Assembly: GCA_018648265.1 (NCBI GenBank)
Contig: JABGRN010000040.1
Coordinates: forward strand, 1-44,182
Source: Prolixibacteraceae bacterium
Lineage (GTDB): Bacteria; Bacteroidota; Bacteroidia; Bacteroidales; Prolixibacteraceae
Direction of reading: 5' to 3'
DNA length: 44,182 bases
Shown: one piece after another, positions 27,751 through 35,862 of the stretch
Layout: each line of letters begins with the position of its first letter
Numbering within the stretch: position 1 is the first letter of the stretch
Position numbers and translations under genes: made by a program
Notes under the pieces: model-generated
The model's database searches: none
What the model was told of the DNA's origin: nothing
Seen by the model: only the letters and a program-made list of their open reading frames with translations

Positions 27751-28905
27751 TCAATATTTCATTGAATCGTTCTCGATATCTGCTTCGCTAACTTTATTTT
27801 TGCTGAGCGATTTCCACGCATACCAAATGTATGCAATTACAACTGGCACAAGTAAAGAAACCCAGCTCATTGCAGTAAGTGTATATTTACTGGAACTTGC
27901 GTTTTCAATAGTGAGCGAACTTTGCAAGTCGAATGTTGAAGGATAAAATGCTGTGTTATTAAATCCAGCAAGCATTAAAACGGCAAGTACCGTAAGAACG
28001 GTTCCTGTTCCGGCAAACCAAATTCCTTTTGGAGAAGTTTTAAAAGCTCCAAGAAAAATTCCGTATAAAACCCCAACCACTCCAATTAAAAATAAGACGA
28101 GGACAATTGGCATTTCAATAAGATTATGCAGGTACTTGAATTTTTCCATAAACACCAGTTTAGTATCCGGGTCAACTGCAAAGCCCTCTTTTGTAAGAAT
28201 TAATCCAACAAAAAGCAGAAAAAATACCAGAAAAGCACTACTACATAATTTTAGTTTTTTGGCAGAACGTTTTATAATATTCTCGTTATCGATGTTATTA
28301 ATAAAATAGAGCATTGCCAAAACGCGTGATAAAAAAAGCAAGGCAAGTCCAAGCGATAAATTGGTAATGTTCAAAGCCGCTTCAAGTCCGTGTGTAGCAG
28401 TCTCCCAACGTGAAATTACAGGGTCGGCAATATTCGTAATATTCATCCTGTCAACCGAAAAAGCTGAGCCGGTAAAAAAAGTACCAACAGCAGCACCAAC
28501 TAAAACCGGTGCCAAAACTCCATTGATAAATAAAAAGGTATCGTAAGTTTTTCGTCCCAAGAAATTACTTGCTTTTGTACGGTATTCGTACGACACTGCC
28601 TGAATAATGAAACTAAACAGAATGAGTGTCCAAACCCAGTAAGCACCACCAAAACTTGTTGAATAAAAAAGAGGGAATGATGCAAAAAACGCACCTCCAA
28701 AAGTTACCAGCGTTGTAAAAGTAAGGTCCCATTTTCGACCAATTGAGTTTACTAAAAGCGACCTTTCCATATCGGTTTTTGAGAGTTGTTTCAATAAAGT
28801 TTGCCCGCCTTGAACAAACATTAGAAATACAAAAAGTGCAGCTAATAACGATACAATTATCCACCAATAAGCTTGTAGTGTTTCGTACGACATATTATTA
28901 AACAT
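27751..28905 (-). CDS. cydB: Cytochrome bd oxidase subunit II
   Basis: Second large subunit of the quinol:O2 oxidoreductase in the inner membrane: 384 residues with about 8-9 hydrophobic helices. Family-typical segments include WDLTFTTLVTFGGAFFASFPLFYSTS, SYEYRTKASNFLGR and GFNNTAFYPSTFD near the C-terminus. The ATG at 28905 overlaps the end of cydA by 8 nt and has AAGGAGGT 5 nt upstream inside cydA; a second ATG at 28893 lies 4 nt past the cydA stop. The first is preferred. Coupled translation with cydA is likely. Confidence 0.95.
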   Translation of the reverse strand: MFNNMSYETLQAYWWIIVSLLAALFVFLMFVQGGQTLLKQLSKTDMERSLLVNSIGRKWDLTFTTLVTFGGAFFASFPLFYSTSFGGAYWVWTLILFSFIIQAVSYEYRTKASNFLGRKTYDTFLFINGVLAPVLVGAAVGTFFTGSAFSVDRMNITNIADPVISRWETATHGLEAALNITNLSLGLALLFLSRVLAMLYFINNIDNENIIKRSAKKLKLCSSAFLVFFLLFVGLILTKEGFAVDPDTKLVFMEKFKYLHNLIEMPIVLVLFLIGVVGVLYGIFLGAFKTSPKGIWFAGTGTVLTVLAVLMLAGFNNTAFYPSTFDLQSSLTIENASSSKYTLTAMSWVSLLVPVVIAYIWYAWKSLSKNKVSEADIENDSMKY

Positions 28906-30427
28906 GGCTACCTCCTTCCTCGGGACCCTTTTTAATTTGGGCCATTAGTATTTTTATTTCGGCAATTAACAATACGGTGAACAGGGCAAAAAACATAAAA
29001 AATGTGGTTTGCACCGATCCAACGCTTAAATGAGAAGTAGAAACTCCGACGGGTAGGAGATCTTGAATAGTCCAGGGTTGGCGGCCAACTTCAGCAACAA
29101 TCCATCCCAACTCGGTTGCGATGTACCCGAGAAGTATCGACCAGACTGAAATGCGTAAAACAAATTTATTTTTGACTAGTTTATCTTTTATACTGGCATA
29201 AAGAAGGCAGGCAAAAAATGCAATAAAGAATAAACCCAGCGCAACCATTATGTGAAAAGAGTAAAAAGTTAAGGGTACGTTTGGTACAATGTCTTCATTG
29301 TTTTTGAAATAACCATAACCAAAGTGTGGATAATTTTTCTCAAATAGTTTTAGATTTGAATTGGCCAGTTCTGTATTACCGTCTTTTTTAGCTGTTTTAT
29401 AATCTGCCAGTGCCTGAATTGCGATTCTGCCTTTCTCCATTCTGGTCTCAGCCGAAAGAATACCTTGTTCTTCATTTCCATTTACCAGATCGTTAACACC
29501 CGGCACAAATGCATCGGCATCTCTAAATGCCATAATCGAGAGCATACTTGGCAATCGAATTCCTTTAAAGTTGAGATTGTCTGTGCGGTCATTTAAAAAT
29601 CCTAAAGCGTATAAATCAGCATTTTTTTCACCATCGTATAAACCTTCCATTGCAGCCAATTTCATGGGTTGTTTGTGGGCAACATCGTAGGCAGAGCTGT
29701 CGCCGGTGAAAGCTACAAATATTGAAGCTATTAAACCAAACACTGCTGCAATAAGAATACTTCTTTTTGCAAAAAGAAGATGCCGGTTTTTCAATAAAAA
29801 CCATGCGCTAACCGAGATCACAAACAAAGCCCCAATAATGTAAGCCTGCGAAATAGTGTGTAAAAATTTAAATACTGCTGTTTGCGAAAGGGCAACATCG
29901 AAAAAATTGACCATTTCGTTACGGGCAGTATCCGGGTTAAATTTTGTCCCCACCGGATTCTGCATCCAGGCATTTGCAATAAGAATCCACAGTGCCGATA
30001 AATTAGAACCAAATGCGACAAACCACGACGAAAGCATATGAAATTTTTTGCTAACACGTCCCCAACCAAAAAACATTACGGCAATAAAAGTCGATTCAAG
30101 GAAAAAGGCCAAAATTCCTTCGATTGCTAGCGGAGCACCAAATATGTCTCCAACAATCCACGAGTAATTCGACCAGTTTAATCCGAACTCGAACTCTAAA
30201 ATAATACCAGTTGCAACTCCAATTGCAAAGTTAATTCCGAATAATTTCATCCAGAATTTTGTCATAACCTTCCACTTTTCATCCCTCGTTTTGTAGTAAA
30301 ATGTGTGCATAAAAGCCACAATAAAAGACAAGCCAAGAGTAAGTGGAACAAAAATCCAATGGTACAGTGCAGTTAATGCAAACTGCGCTCTGGACCAATC
30401 TACTAAAGCTAAATCGAAATGTTCCAT
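28898..30427 (-). CDS. cydA: Cytochrome bd oxidase subunit I
   Basis: Haem-bearing subunit, 509 residues. The haem ligand His23 is in TALYHWIFVPLTLGLS, a second ligand is in FKFLHTISQAYIIG, and the acidic residues of the haem pocket are in IFGAPLAIEGILAFFLES. The quinol-binding loop begins with GDSSAYDVAHKQPMKLAAMEGLY, with the conserved Lys and Glu, and is followed by a long hydrophilic insert, so this is the long-Q-loop form. High-affinity oxygen reduction of this type fits an organism living at low oxygen. It follows the DUF4492 gene by 4 bp. Confidence 0.96.
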   Translation of the reverse strand: MEHFDLALVDWSRAQFALTALYHWIFVPLTLGLSFIVAFMHTFYYKTRDEKWKVMTKFWMKLFGINFAIGVATGIILEFEFGLNWSNYSWIVGDIFGAPLAIEGILAFFLESTFIAVMFFGWGRVSKKFHMLSSWFVAFGSNLSALWILIANAWMQNPVGTKFNPDTARNEMVNFFDVALSQTAVFKFLHTISQAYIIGALFVISVSAWFLLKNRHLLFAKRSILIAAVFGLIASIFVAFTGDSSAYDVAHKQPMKLAAMEGLYDGEKNADLYALGFLNDRTDNLNFKGIRLPSMLSIMAFRDADAFVPGVNDLVNGNEEQGILSAETRMEKGRIAIQALADYKTAKKDGNTELANSNLKLFEKNYPHFGYGYFKNNEDIVPNVPLTFYSFHIMVALGLFFIAFFACLLYASIKDKLVKNKFVLRISVWSILLGYIATELGWIVAEVGRQPWTIQDLLPVGVSTSHLSVGSVQTTFFMFFALFTVLLIAEIKILMAQIKKGPEEGGSHV

Positions 30428-30431
30428 AATT

Positions 30432-30635
30432 CTAATTATTTGTTAGTTGTTCAATTACGTAATCGCCTTTTTCTTTGTCGGAATCGAATTTTGAGTTCAG
30501 GAAGTTTGGGAAGAAAAATATTTTTAAAATGAAAAACATAATGAAAAGCTTCACCAAAATTATAATCCATAATTTTTTACTGTGAATTGACATGTTTTTA
30601 AATCCACTGATATAGAAATCAATTATTTTTTTCAT
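30432..30635 (-). CDS. DUF4492 single-helix protein of the cyd operon
   Basis: A 67-residue protein with one strongly hydrophobic helix (LWIIILVKLFIMFFILKIFFFPNFL) after an amphipathic start KIIDFYISGFKNM, and an acidic tail. This is the DUF4492 pattern, found in Bacteroidota and some Campylobacterota directly before cydA, as here (4 bp). Its role is not established to my knowledge; an assembly or accessory-subunit role in the oxidase is a reasonable inference from fixed linkage. Confidence 0.8.
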   Translation of the reverse strand: MKKIIDFYISGFKNMSIHSKKLWIIILVKLFIMFFILKIFFFPNFLNSKFDSDKEKGDYVIEQLTNN

Positions 30636-30669
30636 CGTATTTATACATTACAATTTGTTAGAAATCATT

Positions 30670-30948
30670 TCACCCTTCACTTTCACGTTTTAAAAACCTT
30701 ACTTTTTCCACTTCATTCATTAACCTCACTTTGTGAGAAAAACTATAGCTCAAACTTCTTACCCGATGTTTAACCGACTGAATTATTTCATCGGCTATTG
30801 GAATTTTGGGAAATGGAAATGCAAAAACCACAAATACTGTATTTTCTGTCAAGCGAACATCAGCTATAATTCCTAATTTAACCAACGAATAATTAATAGT
30901 TGGGTGTTTTACCTTTTCCAGTTCTAAAATTATTTGTTGTAAATTCAT
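30670..30948 (-). CDS. MIP18/DUF59-like protein, copy 1
   Basis: A 92-residue cytoplasmic protein from the ATG at 30948 (a TTG at 30975 would add nine residues). KHPTINYSLVKLGIIADVRL with FAFPFPKIPIADEIIQSV matches the layout of MIP18-family iron-sulfur assembly proteins (DPxL..LGxI.dv...v.v....tP.CP), but the usual Cys in the loop is replaced: the segment reads PKIPIAD. It is about half identical by eye to its neighbour at 31053. It lies 34 bp before the DUF4492 gene, so it is probably in the cyd transcript. A true role in Fe-S assembly is uncertain because of the missing Cys. Confidence 0.65.
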   Translation of the reverse strand: MNLQQIILELEKVKHPTINYSLVKLGIIADVRLTENTVFVVFAFPFPKIPIADEIIQSVKHRVRSLSYSFSHKVRLMNEVEKVRFLKRESEG

Positions 30949-31052
30949 TATAGTTTTTGTTATTGAATTGCGCAACCGGACACGATATTATTCATTTCCT
31001 ACAGTTGCTGCAATTTTCGTGATTTATTTTTGCTCTGCTATTTCTAATTGTA

Positions 31053-31346
31053 TTATAGGCCTTTCCAGGCCTCTCCTTCTAATTGTAAAAATGTTGCTTT
31101 TTCTTCTTCATTCATAACCTTAACAATGTATTCCAGTTTTAATCCCATTGCTTTAACCGGCTCTTCAATAGACGAAATAAGCCGGTCGGCAATTGGTATG
31201 CCGGGGAACGGAAATGCAAAGGTGAGAATAACTGAATCTTCAGCTAATTCAATGTCTTTTACTATCCCAAGTTTTATTAACGAATAACTAATTGCAGGGT
31301 GTTCCACTTCTGAGAGTACACTTAAAACGTTTTCAATTGTTTGCAT
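31053..31346 (-). CDS. MIP18/DUF59-like protein, copy 2
   Basis: A 97-residue paralogue of the previous gene with the same blocks: EHPAISYSLIKLGIVKDIEL, LTFAFPFPGIPIADRLISSI and a C-terminal KVMNEEEKATFLQLE. The loop again lacks the Cys usual in MIP18 proteins (PGIPIAD). A 104-bp gap separates it from copy 1, containing no other frame that I can support. Tandem duplication before cydA suggests a shared function, perhaps as a heterodimer, but that is inference. Confidence 0.65.
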   Translation of the reverse strand: MQTIENVLSVLSEVEHPAISYSLIKLGIVKDIELAEDSVILTFAFPFPGIPIADRLISSIEEPVKAMGLKLEYIVKVMNEEEKATFLQLEGEAWKGL

Positions 31347-31396
31347 AATTGTATTTTATAATTTTAAATGAGGCTGATTCAAAAGTCTCTAAAACC

Positions 31397-31457
31397 GTCA
31401 TTCTGAATTTATTTCAGAATCTGGACTATGCTGATCATGAAACGAGTTCAGGATGAC
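31397..31457. repeat. 61-bp palindromic repeat with GTCAT ends
   Basis: Bounded by GTCAT and ATGAC, with an inner 8-bp hairpin ATTCTGAA/TTCAGAAT (31400-31407/31413-31420) and, on the other side, an inverted imperfect copy (ATGAAACGAGTTCAGGATGAC). The first hairpin matches the one at 111-131 except for a compensated base pair (C-G there, T-A here). It lies between the MIP18-like genes and the flavoprotein gene. Confidence 0.6.
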
Positions 31458-31495
31458 CAACCAATAACTTTTGAGACAACCTCAATATTGTTTTT

Positions 31496-32857
31496 CTATT
31501 TCAAATTATTTTCAATTTTATCAATTATTATTTCGGCTGTTTTAATTAATATCGATTTTGTTGGGGCACTTGTTAATAAAGGATGTGAGCCAATTTGAAA
31601 TGAAATTAACTCGTAAACAGTAACCGATTTTTGAATGGCGAGGCTTATCGTATTAATCATTTCTCCGGCCGATTTTCCACCCCAGACTTCGCCACCCAAA
31701 ATTGAGCCGCAAGGAGAGGCATATAATTTAAGGGTGAGTGGTGAGGTATGCTTAAATGCAGCCGGGTGCGTGTCGAAATCGCTACATTCGGCAGAAACAA
31801 TTTTAATGTTTGAATCTTTTGCATTACTATCATTTACGCCGGCAGCAGCCATTGCAATGCCATTTATTTCAGTTGAAAAGACTGCAATTGTTCCGTTGAA
31901 ATTTTTCTTAATTTTTACGCCAAATAAATTATGGCCAAGAACACGGGCTTCTGCAGTTGCGGTAGAAGCTAGCATAACATAATCCGACCTTCCTGTTAAA
32001 AACCCAATTGTTTGAGAACAATCGCCAACAGCGCAAACGCCGTTTTCTTCGGTACGTTCGTAGCTGTCAACTTTTATGGCTCCCATTTTATTTAACTCCA
32101 ATCCGGCATTTTTTGCCAAATCGGTGTTTGGTTTGTAACCAATTGCCATAATTACGGCATCGCATTGTACCATTTCTCCAGAACTGAGCAAAACAGAAGA
32201 AACGTTTCCATTGTCACCATTTACTTTTTCTACACGTACCGATGTTTGTACATTTACCTTGGTTTCTGATAATGCTTTTGTTGCTTTCAGACTAAGTTCT
32301 CTTGAAAATGCTTTTGAAAAACATTGTTTTTCGCTTTCAATGAGTGTTACATTTTTATAGGAATGTAGAGCCAGTTGCTCCGCAACTTCAGCCCCAATAA
32401 ATCCGCCTCCAATTACAACAATATTCTTTTTCGTTTTTAATTCTTCGAACAATTGTTTGATGTAATTGTAACTTTTGCGGATATAGAAAACATTTTTTAA
32501 GTCGTATCCCGGAATAAAACTGGCTTCAATTACTTTTGAACCGGTAGCAAAAACAAGTTTATCATAAGTGTATTCTAATCCAGATTCTGTTTTTACAATT
32601 TTGTCTTTCAAATTAACATCAATAACACTGTCAGTTTGAATATCTCCTCCTAAATCAATAAAGGGTTTTGGCCCCATTACATTTTTATCTACACCATTAA
32701 GTTCGTGGAAAATATATGGAATTCCACACGGAACCAAACCTTTTTCTTCTTCCTTGAACATTAATATAGATTTGTTGGGGTATGCTTTTTTAGCAGTTAC
32801 CCCGGTAATTATGCCGGCCGGGCCAGCTCCAATAATTATAACATCGTAGTTTTTCAT
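31496..32857 (-). CDS. CoA-disulfide-reductase/Nox-like flavoprotein
   Basis: A 453-residue FAD- and NAD(P)H-dependent oxidoreductase. The FAD motif DVIIIGAGPAGIITGV is at residues 5-20, the NAD motif NIVVIGGGFIGAEVAEQLA near 145-163, and the second FAD motif GVCAVGDCSQ near 275. The Cys in LVPCGIPYIF (Cys44) is at the position of the single redox Cys of CoA-disulfide reductase, NADH oxidase and NADH peroxidase. A dimerisation domain follows. Which acceptor it uses (CoA disulfide, O2, peroxide or polysulfide) cannot be read from this. It is the last gene of the long metal/redox run, 9 bp after the radical SAM gene. Confidence 0.88.
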   Translation of the reverse strand: MKNYDVIIIGAGPAGIITGVTAKKAYPNKSILMFKEEEKGLVPCGIPYIFHELNGVDKNVMGPKPFIDLGGDIQTDSVIDVNLKDKIVKTESGLEYTYDKLVFATGSKVIEASFIPGYDLKNVFYIRKSYNYIKQLFEELKTKKNIVVIGGGFIGAEVAEQLALHSYKNVTLIESEKQCFSKAFSRELSLKATKALSETKVNVQTSVRVEKVNGDNGNVSSVLLSSGEMVQCDAVIMAIGYKPNTDLAKNAGLELNKMGAIKVDSYERTEENGVCAVGDCSQTIGFLTGRSDYVMLASTATAEARVLGHNLFGVKIKKNFNGTIAVFSTEINGIAMAAAGVNDSNAKDSNIKIVSAECSDFDTHPAAFKHTSPLTLKLYASPCGSILGGEVWGGKSAGEMINTISLAIQKSVTVYELISFQIGSHPLLTSAPTKSILIKTAEIIIDKIENNLK

Positions 32858-32866
32858 TTTAAAAAA

Positions 32867-33817
32867 TTAAGTAGTTGAAATCTTTTTGGTTTTTTTATAA
32901 AACAAGCCTCTTTCTTGTTCTATGGTTGTTATTTTTTTTTCGTTTTCTAATACATCGAGATATTTATTCACCTCGTTAATGTGTTTCCCCAGAATTTGAG
33001 AAAGGTCGATTAATGTACATGGCCTTCTTGAAATTGTTTCCAATATTGCAGATTCAGTATCTTTTCGGTACGATTTAATTTTTTTCCTGCTTGGTGCGGA
33101 AGCAATAATAACTACATTGTTTAAGTTCCAATAATCAACAATGTTTTGTAATTCAATATTACTTGCAGCTCGTAAATTTTTTATTGTTCCCGGTCGGTCG
33201 AGCGTATTAAGTTGTACTACATCTGGATTAATTTTTAGAATAGCTTCTTTTAAACTATCCAACTCTTTTCGGTGGTCGTTGTATCCGGGAATTATAAATA
33301 TTTCCAGGTTTATTTTTCCTGAATATTCATTTCTGAAATCTATAATTCCCTGAATGTAACTATCAATATTTAATGTTTTTTCAGGTAGATTAATTTTATG
33401 AAAAACGTGCTCGGTTGCTGCATCTAACGAAGGCAAAACAAGGTCGGCCTGCAATAATTCTATTCTTACTTGTTTGTTACTTAACAAGGTTCCATTTGTT
33501 AAAACTGCCACCGGAATACCGGGGTAATTTGTTTTAATAAAACTCAGTATTTCTCCAATTCCTGAGTTTAAAGTTGGTTCGCCCGCACCTGAGAAAGTAA
33601 TATAATCGGGAGTCGGGTTTTCTTTTAGAAAGTGATTTAATTCAGTAAAAATAGCATTAACAGGTACATATTCTTTCCGCTCGGTAGTAAGATTTGTTGT
33701 GCGTCCACATTCGCAGTACACACAATTTAACGAGCAAACTTTATGTGGCACCAAATCTATTCCTAACGACATTCCTAATCGTCGAGAGGGAACTGGTCCG
33801 AATAGATACTTATACAT
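32867..33817 (-). CDS. Radical SAM protein (COG0731-like) with C-terminal winged helix
   Basis: The N-terminus has FGPVPSRRLGMSLGIDLVPHKVCSLNCVYC: cluster ligands Cys28, Cys32 and Cys35 (CxxxCxxC), the S-adenosylmethionine-binding GAGEPTLN near residue 85, and a TIM-barrel-like middle. The first block is that of the COG0731 group. From about residue 240, RRPCTLIDLSQILGKHINEVNKYLDVLE looks like a winged helix. No SPASM cluster is visible, so it is not a sulfatase maturase. The reaction is unknown. It lies 9 bp before the flavoprotein gene and 93 bp after the ferredoxin fusion gene. Confidence 0.85.
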   Translation of the reverse strand: MYKYLFGPVPSRRLGMSLGIDLVPHKVCSLNCVYCECGRTTNLTTERKEYVPVNAIFTELNHFLKENPTPDYITFSGAGEPTLNSGIGEILSFIKTNYPGIPVAVLTNGTLLSNKQVRIELLQADLVLPSLDAATEHVFHKINLPEKTLNIDSYIQGIIDFRNEYSGKINLEIFIIPGYNDHRKELDSLKEAILKINPDVVQLNTLDRPGTIKNLRAASNIELQNIVDYWNLNNVVIIASAPSRKKIKSYRKDTESAILETISRRPCTLIDLSQILGKHINEVNKYLDVLENEKKITTIEQERGLFYKKTKKISTT

Positions 33818-33878
33818 AAAGCTTTGTTTTTATTTTACTAATTGATAAGGCATTGTAATGTTTTTCCTCTTATTCCTC

Positions 33879-33894
33879 TCCGCCAGTTGGCGGA
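33879..33894. repeat. Short palindrome in intergenic gap
   Basis: TCCGCCA (33879-33885) and TGGCGGA (33888-33894) form a compact inverted repeat in the 93-bp gap between the radical SAM gene and the fusion gene. It resembles GC-rich palindromes seen in other gaps of this window, and might reduce readthrough. Confidence 0.4.
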
Positions 33895-33910
33895 TGGTTG
33901 GGAGGGGCTT

Positions 33911-35851
33911 TCACAACTTAAATATTTTGAAAAAATCATCATCTATTTTTGTTTCAACAATTCCTTGTTCAACTAAAATATCAAAATAGGCTTTTACTTT
34001 TTTTACCAATTCATCTCCTTCAACATATTCAAATTTTACTCTGTTCAGAAAAAGTTCGATGCTGTCAACCGGTTGGCGCATTAAATCGAACGATAACTTT
34101 GCAGCCTCGTGTTTATTCTTGTTTACCCAGTTAATTGCATCTTTTAATTCATTTAAAAAAACTTCAGTCAGTTCCGGGTGATTTCGAGCAAATTCACCTT
34201 TTAAAACCAGCCCTGCATTTGGAAAACTTCCAAAATTTTCATTAATGTCGTTCCATATTTCGTTGTATGAAATGATTGAAATCTCTTCACCTTTCTTTTC
34301 CAAAGCTTTTATTGCGTAGCTGGCTTCAGGCTCTCGTAAAATAACGGTATCTGCTCGTCCGCTAACAAAATCTTTGAAAATTTGTTCGGGGCGACCAAAG
34401 GGTTGTCCATAAACAAAATTAAAATCATCGGTATTTAATCCTTTTGCTTTAAGCAGATATTTAGTGATTTTTGCTGGTGGAGCTTCCTCGAATAGGGGAG
34501 TATGAATTTGTTTTCCTTGAATATCTTCTAACTTGTTCGCTTTGTATCCACGAGTTAAAATGTAGAAGTTATCCCACACAAACAGAGAAGGAATAATAAT
34601 ATCGCTCTCTTTTAATTTGGCCGATGTAATAAGAGCGGAGAAACTAATGTCGGCTCTTCCGTTTACAATCCAGCTTAAATGTTTTTCAGTTTCTTCCCAA
34701 ACTTTAAGCTCTTTAATATTAATTGCTTTTCGAATTTTCTCGGATTGTAAAAGCCGCATAATAACCGGATAAGCAACCGGAGTAGCAGATTGAATTACTA
34801 CCGATGGTTTGTCGCTGGCAATTTCACCTGCTTCGGTTTCCGAAACTTTTTTGTGGAAATAGACCCATATTTCGCCCGCTCCTTTTTCTTCCGTAATACT
34901 TTCGAACCCCATTTCGTTAAGCATATTTATTAATGGGTAAGGTTCAAATGTTTGTATCAAAATAAAACCACTATCTTCTTCTATTTCGTACGAGTGTTTT
35001 ATAATAATATCAAATGGGTCGGTTTGCATATTTCGAACATCCAATTGCTCAAAATCCTCTTTTCGTTCAGTCCAGTCTTTTTCTTCCTTTATTGGTTTTG
35101 GGTTGAATATTGAAACTCTAAATTCCCGGGTTTTTTCGATATTGAATTTTAATCCCAGTCCGACAATGGTTTTCAATAGTGCATCAGGCCTCTCGATTGA
35201 AATAATTACAAAGTTTTGTTGTGGCCCAAGATTCGAAACTTTTTCAATTAATTCTGAAATAATATCAATGTTGTAAATAAATCGTTCTGTGCTTTCCTCC
35301 CATGTAATTTCTTCGCCGTCCATTTCAATCCCGTCCGATTCTTTCGAAATACATTCAGGCATATTTTTAACAAGCGCATCTTCAGTTCCTAGCTTATTGT
35401 TTAAGGCATGTAGAACTTCACAAACAGATAAATCGGCAAGTTTTGCAGCATCTCTAAATGTGGCAAAGCGGGCAATTGTATTGTACATTGCCGGGTTTTG
35501 TAGTTTTTTAAATCGTGGCGAAAGTTCTGTTAATACCGGTTTTAATTGTGGATAAGTGTCTAAGGTTGCCTTTACGGTATCTTTTGCAAGAATAGGATTT
35601 AAATCTGTCTTTTCATTTGAAGCTGCCTCATGTTCATCTTTTTCCGGTTTCGCTTTAACTTCTTCAACCGAAATTGCCATAACCGGACAAACATCAAGTG
35701 CCTGCTCGCATTCATCCTCTTCATCCTGGGATTTAGGTTGATTTTTAACAAATGCAATATTTTCATCGTTCATCTCAAAGTTTTTGGCAGCAACCATTGC
35801 ACAGGCTCTGCAACCAATGCACTCGTCAGCATCTACTTTTAATATTTTCAT
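33911..35851 (-). CDS. Ferredoxin-DUF1858-DUF2249-substrate-binding-protein fusion
   Basis: A 646-residue cytoplasmic protein (no signal peptide) with an unusual domain order. Residues 1-60: one-cluster ferredoxin, Cys11, Cys14, Cys17 and Cys55 (CxxCxxC...CP). About 86-152: a DUF1858 helical domain (LKPVLTELSPRFKKLQNPAMYNT). About 190-335: one or two DUF2249-like domains (GPQQNFVIISIERPDALLKTIV and FILIQTFEPYPLINMLNEMGF). About 349-640: an NMT1/THI5-type periplasmic-binding fold (VVIQSATPVAYPVIMRLL, GRADISFSALITSAKL, SGRADTVILREPEAS). Such a binding fold is normally secreted; here it is inside the cell and linked to an Fe-S cluster. The gene starts 11 bp after a MinD-type ATPase gene. I know of no described function; a ligand or redox sensor, or a cofactor carrier, are possibilities. 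Confidence 0.8.
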   Translation of the reverse strand: MKILKVDADECIGCRACAMVAAKNFEMNDENIAFVKNQPKSQDEEDECEQALDVCPVMAISVEEVKAKPEKDEHEAASNEKTDLNPILAKDTVKATLDTYPQLKPVLTELSPRFKKLQNPAMYNTIARFATFRDAAKLADLSVCEVLHALNNKLGTEDALVKNMPECISKESDGIEMDGEEITWEESTERFIYNIDIISELIEKVSNLGPQQNFVIISIERPDALLKTIVGLGLKFNIEKTREFRVSIFNPKPIKEEKDWTERKEDFEQLDVRNMQTDPFDIIIKHSYEIEEDSGFILIQTFEPYPLINMLNEMGFESITEEKGAGEIWVYFHKKVSETEAGEIASDKPSVVIQSATPVAYPVIMRLLQSEKIRKAINIKELKVWEETEKHLSWIVNGRADISFSALITSAKLKESDIIIPSLFVWDNFYILTRGYKANKLEDIQGKQIHTPLFEEAPPAKITKYLLKAKGLNTDDFNFVYGQPFGRPEQIFKDFVSGRADTVILREPEASYAIKALEKKGEEISIISYNEIWNDINENFGSFPNAGLVLKGEFARNHPELTEVFLNELKDAINWVNKNKHEAAKLSFDLMRQPVDSIELFLNRVKFEYVEGDELVKKVKAYFDILVEQGIVETKIDDDFFKIFKL

Positions 35852-35862
35852 ATATCTAGTAA

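Noticed and set aside
32867-33817. Sulfatase maturase (anSME) serving the two sulfatases
   Set aside because: Only one Cys cluster (CxxxCxxC) is visible and no SPASM region; the N-terminal block matches the COG0731 group instead.
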